Below are positions 63,617 to 64,000 of a DNA stretch of 64,000 nucleotides, piece after piece. Positions within the stretch are counted from its first letter, which is position 1; every line of letters begins with the position of its first letter. A model generated the notes under the pieces. It did no database searches, was not told where the DNA came from, and was given only the letters and a program-made list of their open reading frames with translations. This DNA comes from Saccharothrix sp. (GTDB lineage Bacteria; Actinomycetota; Actinomycetes; Mycobacteriales; Pseudonocardiaceae). Where the stretch lies: the NCBI RefSeq assembly GCF_031180885.1, contig NZ_JAPSLK010000013.1, positions 1 through 64,000 of the forward strand, given 5' to 3'. The position numbers and the translations under genes are program-made.

Positions 63617-64000
63617 GTGCGCCGGTTGCCCGGGCCGTACGCGGCGTGGACGAGTTGGCTGGAGGCGTTCGGCCGGGGCGAGGACCTGCCGGCCGCGCAC
63701 CTGACCGCCGTCACCGCCGACCTCGGACCGCAGATGGTCGAACGCCTCCTGACCCTTGTCGCGCAAGCGTTCCACGACCGCCAACACAAGTGGCAGGAAG
63801 CGCTGCAACGGGACCTCAAAGCCCTCACCGCCCAACCCGCCCACGCCACGACCGCCGTGGCCGCGGTCCTGCGCGACGCCCGCCTGCGCCTCGCTCCCCT
63901 GCGCGAGTTCACCGAACTCCCCCAACTGCCCGAAGACGTCCGCACCAACCTCCGCTCCGCGCTGGCGGAGACCGTCACCTCGGCGCAGCGCACCCTCGAA
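63617..64000 (+). CDS. Hypothetical helical protein, 5' part only
   Basis: From GTG 63617 the frame stays open for 128 codons to the window edge (MRRLPGPYAAWTSWLEAFGR ... LPEDVRTNLRSALAETVTSA). It is helical and charged. Family unknown. It continues the cluster and is cut by the window. Confidence 0.65.
   Translation, partial: MRRLPGPYAAWTSWLEAFGRGEDLPAAHLTAVTADLGPQMVERLLTLVAQAFHDRQHKWQEALQRDLKALTAQPAHATTAVAAVLRDARLRLAPLREFTELPQLPEDVRTNLRSALAETVTSAQRTLE

Overview
The window is very GC-rich DNA with frequent GTG starts, ATGA/GTGA/TGATG translational coupling, many Ser/Thr kinases, cytochromes P450, type VII (ESX) accessory genes, DUF574/PF04672-type methyltransferase and a rifamycin phosphotransferase behind a RAE element. 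Together these point to a filamentous actinomycete, most likely Pseudonocardiales (Saccharothrix/Lentzea/Actinosynnema-like). This assignment is inferred from gene content only. The window reads as an ordinary accessory chromosomal stretch: I see no rRNA, CRISPR array, intact insertion sequence or replication origin.

Layout. 1-6.3 kb is a xylan/xyloside block: the end of a secreted GH10 xylanase with a CBM2, a binding protein plus two permeases, and a GH31 alpha-xylosidase. Palindromic LacI-type operators precede it, and a similar one overlaps the 5' end of a second GH10-CBM2 xylanase at 38.5-39.8 kb. 6.3-11 kb holds a CYP107-like P450, a macrolide-type glycosyltransferase and a large APC permease, plus a tannase C-terminal remnant. 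11.3-19 kb is mixed: beta-lactamase-fold esterase, enoyl-CoA hydratase, Ser/Thr kinase, an ArsR/MFS metal-efflux pair, a hydrolase, and several decayed gene ends (DUF4097, sigma factor, TPR). 19-23.3 kb has an astacin-like protease carrying five tandem repeats and small proteins.

23.3-29.5 kb is a 2,046-residue secreted RHS/YD-repeat polymorphic toxin with a HINT autoprocessing domain and a GIY-YIG nuclease tip. An LRR-like protein follows it as candidate immunity. 29.8-38.4 kb has a DJ-1/PfpI gene behind twin palindromes and a coupled six-gene sugar uptake and catabolism operon (dehydrogenase, DUF2264, ABC transporter, YesL/DUF624) with a divergent DeoR/LacI-hybrid repressor and a pair of operator-like repeats. 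40-46 kb contains a frameshifted AlbA_2/Schlafen-like gene and rifampin phosphotransferase with its 19-bp RAE palindrome.

46-54.3 kb includes a BMP-family lipoprotein, a three-gene ESX accessory operon (EspC-like, PPE/WXG-like, EspG), a PL6-type lyase, a kinase and FHA pair, and a TIMP/NTR-like secreted protein. 54.5-55.1 kb is a five-gene tRNA array on the minus strand in which at least three members are structurally unusual: two have minimal D-arms, and one is a CAG (Leu) tRNA with no long variable arm. 55.4-64 kb has a secreted hydrolase, a second P450, a SAM methyltransferase, decayed transporter fragments and an unassigned membrane/coiled-coil gene cluster running off the right edge.

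The most system-like findings are the RHS-HINT-GIY-YIG/LRR toxin locus, the atypical tRNA array, the unassigned 60.4-64 kb cluster, and the two carbohydrate regulons with visible operators.
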